NCBI GenBank assembly: GCA_032209605.1
Contig: JASFXZ010000003.1
Span: forward strand, 31,956,762-32,020,761
Length of the DNA: 64,000 bases
DNA from: Mactromeris polynyma
Lineage: Eukaryota; Mollusca; Bivalvia; Venerida; Mactridae
Direction: 5' to 3'
Of this stretch, positions 60,201 through 64,000 are shown one piece after another; within the stretch, counting starts at the first letter, position 1, and each line of letters begins with the position of its first letter. A program made the position numbers and the translations under genes. Under the pieces are notes generated by a model. The model ran no database searches. It was not told where the DNA came from and saw nothing but the letters and a program-made list of their open reading frames with translations.

Positions 60201-63115
60201 AATGTACTGATATATACCTGTTATAATGTACTGATATACCTGTTATAATGTACTGATATACCTGTTATAATGTACTGATATATACCTGTTATAATGTACT
60301 GATATATACCTGTTATAATGTACTGATATATACCTGTTATAATGTACTGATATATACCTGTTATAATGTACTGATATACCTGTTATAATGTACTGATATA
60401 TACCTGTTATAATGTACTGATATACCTGTTATAATGTACTGATATACCTGTTATAATGTACTGATATATACCTGTTATAATGTACTGATATACCTGTTAT
60501 AATGTACTGATATATACCTGTTATAATGTACTGATATATACCTGTTATAATGTACTGATATATACCTGTTATAATGTACTGATATATACCTGTTATAATG
60601 TACTGATATACCTGTTATAATGTACTGATATATACCTGTTATAATGTACTGATATATACCTGTTATAATGTACTGATATATACCTGTTATAATGTACTGA
60701 TATATACCTGTTATAATGTACTGATATATACCTGTTATAATGTACTGATATATACCTGTTATAATGTACTGATATATACCTGTTATAATGTACTGATATA
60801 TACCTGTTATAATGTACTGATATATACCTGTTATAATGTACTGATATATACCTGTTATAATGTACTGATATATACCTGTTATAATGTACTGATATATACC
60901 TGTTATAATGTACTGATATATACCTGTTATAATGTACTGATATATACCTGTTATAATGTACTGATATATACCTGTTATAATGTACTGATATATACCTGTT
61001 ATAATGTACTGATATACCTGTTATAATGTACTGATATATACCTGTTATAATGTACTGATATACCTGTTATAATGTACTGATATACCTGTTATAATGTACT
61101 GATATATACCTGTTATAATGTACTGATATATACCTGTTATAATGTACTGAGAATCGCCACTGAAAGCACAATCCCAGACCCATCTCTGTGAAGAATCCTT
61201 AAGTTCTGTATGTAATGATAAATCAGCTGTCTTCCAAATCTTGGTTGAATTATCTGCTAATGTTGTTGCTAAAAGCCTGTAAAACAAAATCAAATGTAGA
61301 ATTTTATGGCAACAATTATGCACATAACAATTCCATGTTCAGATAGTCCGACAACAATTGTCAATTAATATAAAAATAACCATGCAATATTTATTGATGC
61401 CAAAATGTGATGAAGACTGTTGGCTGTAAATCCGTAAATATACATGCACTTCTTGATAGAATTTGTTTTTGGATTCACAAGTTAAAGTCGAGTATAAATG
61501 AGGGAGCTTCAACATCACAATTTTAGAGTGAACACATCATATAGGCACTAACAAAACTAAAGCATAATGTTCCAACAGACACTCCTTACTTTCCAATTTC
61601 CCCCAACAATTAATTCACATGACAAGATCGTCATTCGAATTCACTTCAGTTGTATAAGAATGACTTACGTAGAGTCTGGGCTGAAGAGACATTTCAGTGC
61701 ATATCTGGTACTGACAGAAAAATCAGCTTTTTGATGAAGTTGTGTAGGGTCATCTTTACGTCCACCAGTCAATGTCCATATATGGCATGTTCCCTGAAAG
61801 AAGCAAATTTACATAAAATAGTTAATAGTTCAGACATAACAAGAAAACAGGAAAATTAAATTGTACAATTTAAAAGTAAGATATTTAATACTGATACATT
61901 TAAGAGCAAAATCACAAAAACTTGGGTTTCCATGGCAACAGCAAATGATTGATATGAACCCCAATAAGTCGTTAGTGGGTGGTATGTTAAAAAGGGCGAA
62001 AGTTTAAGCCAAGTTCTTTAATTTTTTTTGGTTCTTACAGAGAATTGATCTTAAACAATGAAAAGCTATATACACACCCATCTTGTTCTACAAAGGTAAT
62101 ACAATACATTACCATTTTCAACATGCTTGGTAGGTTACATAACTTTTATATATAAAATGTCTTAAAATAATAGAAATGTATGATACAAGATTTCAGTAGG
62201 AATACTTCTATTCAAAATTCCATTCACATTAGATATAAAATTTGGGAAGTTATTTTTATTATGCAACATTTACAAGTTTACTGTATCTGAATTCTGCAGT
62301 GCTGCTACAAACAAATAAGAATTACAATATACTTGGTCAGTAGCATGCTGTATAAGGTTAGTCTCGACCAGTGTAAGAAATCTACAAAGCAGGCTTACAC
62401 CAGTAACATACCTTATTGGTGACAGCTGCCATCATTGTTCCCATAGGATCTATACTGATAGATTGTATTGATGCATCCAGTTCGGGTACCTATAAATGTG
62501 TGTGTACATATCATCATTATCATGGTAATAGTTCAGTTACATACATACAATTTTGGATAAAAAAACATACTCATAGTACAATTATAAGATCAATGCAAGG
62601 AATTCTCAATTCCAAGATTGCACACATTTCTACATGTTTAGGATACAGTACTTCAAGTAATTTATTCTAAAGACAAATACTCGATAGTATGTATGTCATA
62701 GACATAATCATTTCAATAAGTATTGATCTAATTTATGCATGTTTTGGAAAAATAAATTCAGATTACTAATAGGTTAATGAATGACAACTCAATGACCTGT
62801 ATAGATCAATTAATGATGCCTTAAATCTGTGCTAGTAGGGTAGCAACAACAGCTGAAAATAAGAGTACCACCCACATAATCTTAATTGACTTTTGACCTC
62901 CACCAACAGATTTTGACCTCTCTTCAAGTTCAAGTTGATTTTAATTGGTCGTCGTTCCTACCCTCAGGGAGATTTTCCTGGGATTGCACTATGAATATCA
63001 CAAGTGTGTCTTACTTAATAAGAGTAAAAATAGTATGTACCAGATGTTCATTCTTGTCTGTTTTTAAATCCCATTTATGAATTAAACCACTCTGATCACC
63101 AATAAATAGCTCTCC
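54297..63115 (-). CDS. MLST8: mLST8 / GbetaL, TOR complex WD40 subunit (C-terminal half)
   Basis: Five minus-strand exons in consistent phase: 63,115-63,041 ([20 protein letters not shown]...), 62,489-62,412 ([20 protein letters not shown]...), 61,793-61,669 ([11 protein letters not shown] ... [14 protein letters not shown]), 61,276-61,134 ([20 protein letters not shown] ... [16 protein letters not shown]) and 54,415-54,297 ([20 protein letters not shown] ... [12 protein letters not shown], stop TGA). That is 179 aa; the family is about 325 aa, so roughly 147 N-terminal residues lie beyond the right edge. mLST8 is a seven-bladed WD40 propeller that binds the TOR kinase domain in TORC1 and TORC2. 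The last two exons encode the final blades and are very similar to the vertebrate protein as I remember it. The intron between them carries a 5.8-kb array made from the exon's own 3' end. Confidence 0.95.
55312..61133 (-). repeat. Splice-junction-derived tandem array in last mLST8 intron
   Basis: On the order of 200 units. Three sizes occur: 46 bp (24-bp core plus GAGAATCATGACACCCCTAG plus TT), 24 bp (GATATATACCTGTTATAATG plus TACT) and 22 bp (same, one AT shorter). Read on the minus strand, the core is AGTACATTATAACAG|GTATATATC, identical to the end of the adjacent mLST8 exon and its donor at 61,134. The 46-bp units add GATTCTC of the exon. A few interruptions (near 56,135, 56,350, 56,525 and 57,145) carry a longer exon copy (TTTCAGTGGGGATTCTCAG). 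The 46-bp form dominates distally (55.3-57.1 kb), mixed types the middle, and 24/22-bp types the exon-proximal end (59.4-61.1 kb). ORFs within are repeat artefacts. Confidence 0.97.
61277..62411 (-). other. mLST8 introns around the 61,669-61,793 exon
   Basis: Two introns (61,277-61,668 and 61,794-62,411) of ordinary AT-rich sequence with no recognised repeat. Confidence 0.6.
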
Positions 63116-63681
63116 CTGAAATATAAACAAGTAGTTTATCAACAGAACAAGTATCCAGAAAACAAATAGTAAACACAAGAGATGTCACGATATACCAGTA
63201 TATAGATATATTGCAATATACGGCCAAACTGTAACTATGGTACCATGATATAAAATAAACATACCAGTCTTTTTGAGCTAGAATGTTACTTGCTACAAAA
63301 TCTAAATTTATGAAATAATTAGTTGCGAACATTTCATATTAGTCAAAAAACTGAATTGAGATTGATAACTGTTTTGTTTTAGCTAGGGTATGTATATGTC
63401 TTGCAACCTTTTTGAAGAGTTGAGTTTAGTGAAAATGTTTGAAACAGAAAAATCCAGAAATAGCATAGGTTAATGAAACAATATACCAGTGGTATGTATT
63501 GCAATATGTAAGCTAATGTATTGCAATATATCGTGGTATACATCAGGCATATTGTGACAGTCCTAATAAACACAGTAATGGAGCCTTGAATTAAAACTGT
63601 GGTCTGTCGTTTTAGGAGGAAAATGTGATTAAAACTAAATTGCTGCAGCATTATAATATTTACAAGCAGAGAAATGTTTAA
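63116..63681 (-). other. mLST8 intron segment
   Basis: Intronic sequence between the recognised exon at 63,041-63,115 and the donor-bearing array. It contains ATTGCAATATA-type low-complexity tracts; no other element recognised. Confidence 0.5.
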
Positions 63682-64000
63682 GTGTAGAACACATGACATA
63701 CCTGATTGGGATGTAAGCATATAAGTGTAGAACACATACCTGATTGGGATGTAAGCATATAAGTGTAGAACACATACCTGATTGGGATGTAAGCATATAA
63801 GTATAGAACACATACCTGATTGGGATGTAAGCATATAAGTATAGAACACATACCTGATTGGGATGTAAGCATATAAGTGTAGACCACATACCTGATTGGG
63901 ATGTAAGCATATACAGTATAGAACACATACCTGATTGGGATGTAAGCATATACAGTGTAGAACACATACCTGATTGGGATGTAAGCATATAAGTGTAGAA
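63682..64000 (-). repeat. 38-bp donor-bearing tandem array in mLST8, runs off window
   Basis: Eight copies (about 38-39 bp) of ACATACCTGATTGGGATGTA then AGCATATAAGTGTAGAAC. On the minus strand each reads ATATGCTTACATCCCAATCAG|GTATGTGTT, in which TGCTTACATCCCAATCAG encodes CLHPNQ, the mLST8 residues that directly precede the [10 protein letters not shown] exon. So each copy contains an exon 3' end with its 5' splice site. The complete exon must lie past the right edge. Period 38 shifts frame each unit, giving three overlapping minus ORFs that are not genes. Confidence 0.93.

Noticed and set aside
63379..63988. Three overlapping minus-strand ORFs of 95-156 codons
   Set aside because: They are frame-shifted readings of the 38-bp array plus intron. 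Only the CLHPNQ|GT junction in each unit is biologically meaningful.

Overview
The window is eukaryotic, AT-rich and intron-rich. Coding sequence is a small fraction of it. Three conserved animal genes can be assembled exon by exon. The dispersed repeats (tRNA-headed SINEs, families with CAAGAGGGCCAT or ACAAGAGATGTTTGT ends, intact and decayed non-LTR elements) look like those of lophotrochozoan, most likely bivalve, genomes. That assignment is pattern recognition, not a database match.

Layout. 1-19,651 is mostly unexplained non-coding sequence downstream of, or inside a last intron of, an STPG2-like gene. It holds a few dispersed repeats and weak ORFs. 19,652-36,080 (minus strand) carries the STPG2-like sperm-tail PG-rich repeat gene: eight coding exons in perfect phase (440 codons), a predicted non-coding first exon, and a motif-rich promoter near 36,160. 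36,927-44,841 looks like one large foldback-like element with about 280-bp inverted ends built from short GTCAAAACGG sub-repeats and a candidate 8-bp target duplication. Nested in it are a near-intact non-LTR retrotransposon (38,743-43,335), an inverted relic of a relative, a further relic, and an inverted pair of SINE-like pieces. 45,873-53,254 (plus strand) is an SDR42E1-like oxidoreductase gene with ten coding exons (400 aa). 54,297-63,115 (minus strand) is the C-terminal half of mLST8, the WD40 subunit of the TOR complexes. It converges on SDR42E1, and the two genes appear to share a back-to-back polyadenylation signal.

The most unusual signal is in mLST8. The 5.8-kb tandem array filling its last intron is an amplified copy of the exon-intron junction next to it: each unit carries the last 15 to 31 bases of the exon plus the 5' splice site. 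A second array at the window end (63,682-64,000) repeats the 5' splice site of an upstream mLST8 exon in the same way. Minisatellites in SDR42E1 and STPG2 introns also carry a CAGGTA donor-like core. So the window has a recurring class of donor-bearing intronic minisatellites, with possible effects on splice-site choice and protein length.

The retrotransposon is also notable: ORF1, its downstream half and ORF2 all lie in one frame, broken only by two stop codons, and no ATG precedes the endonuclease domain.

The three host genes have unrelated roles: cilium/sperm tail, lipid/steroid-type dehydrogenase, and TOR signalling. Nothing suggests operon-like co-function.
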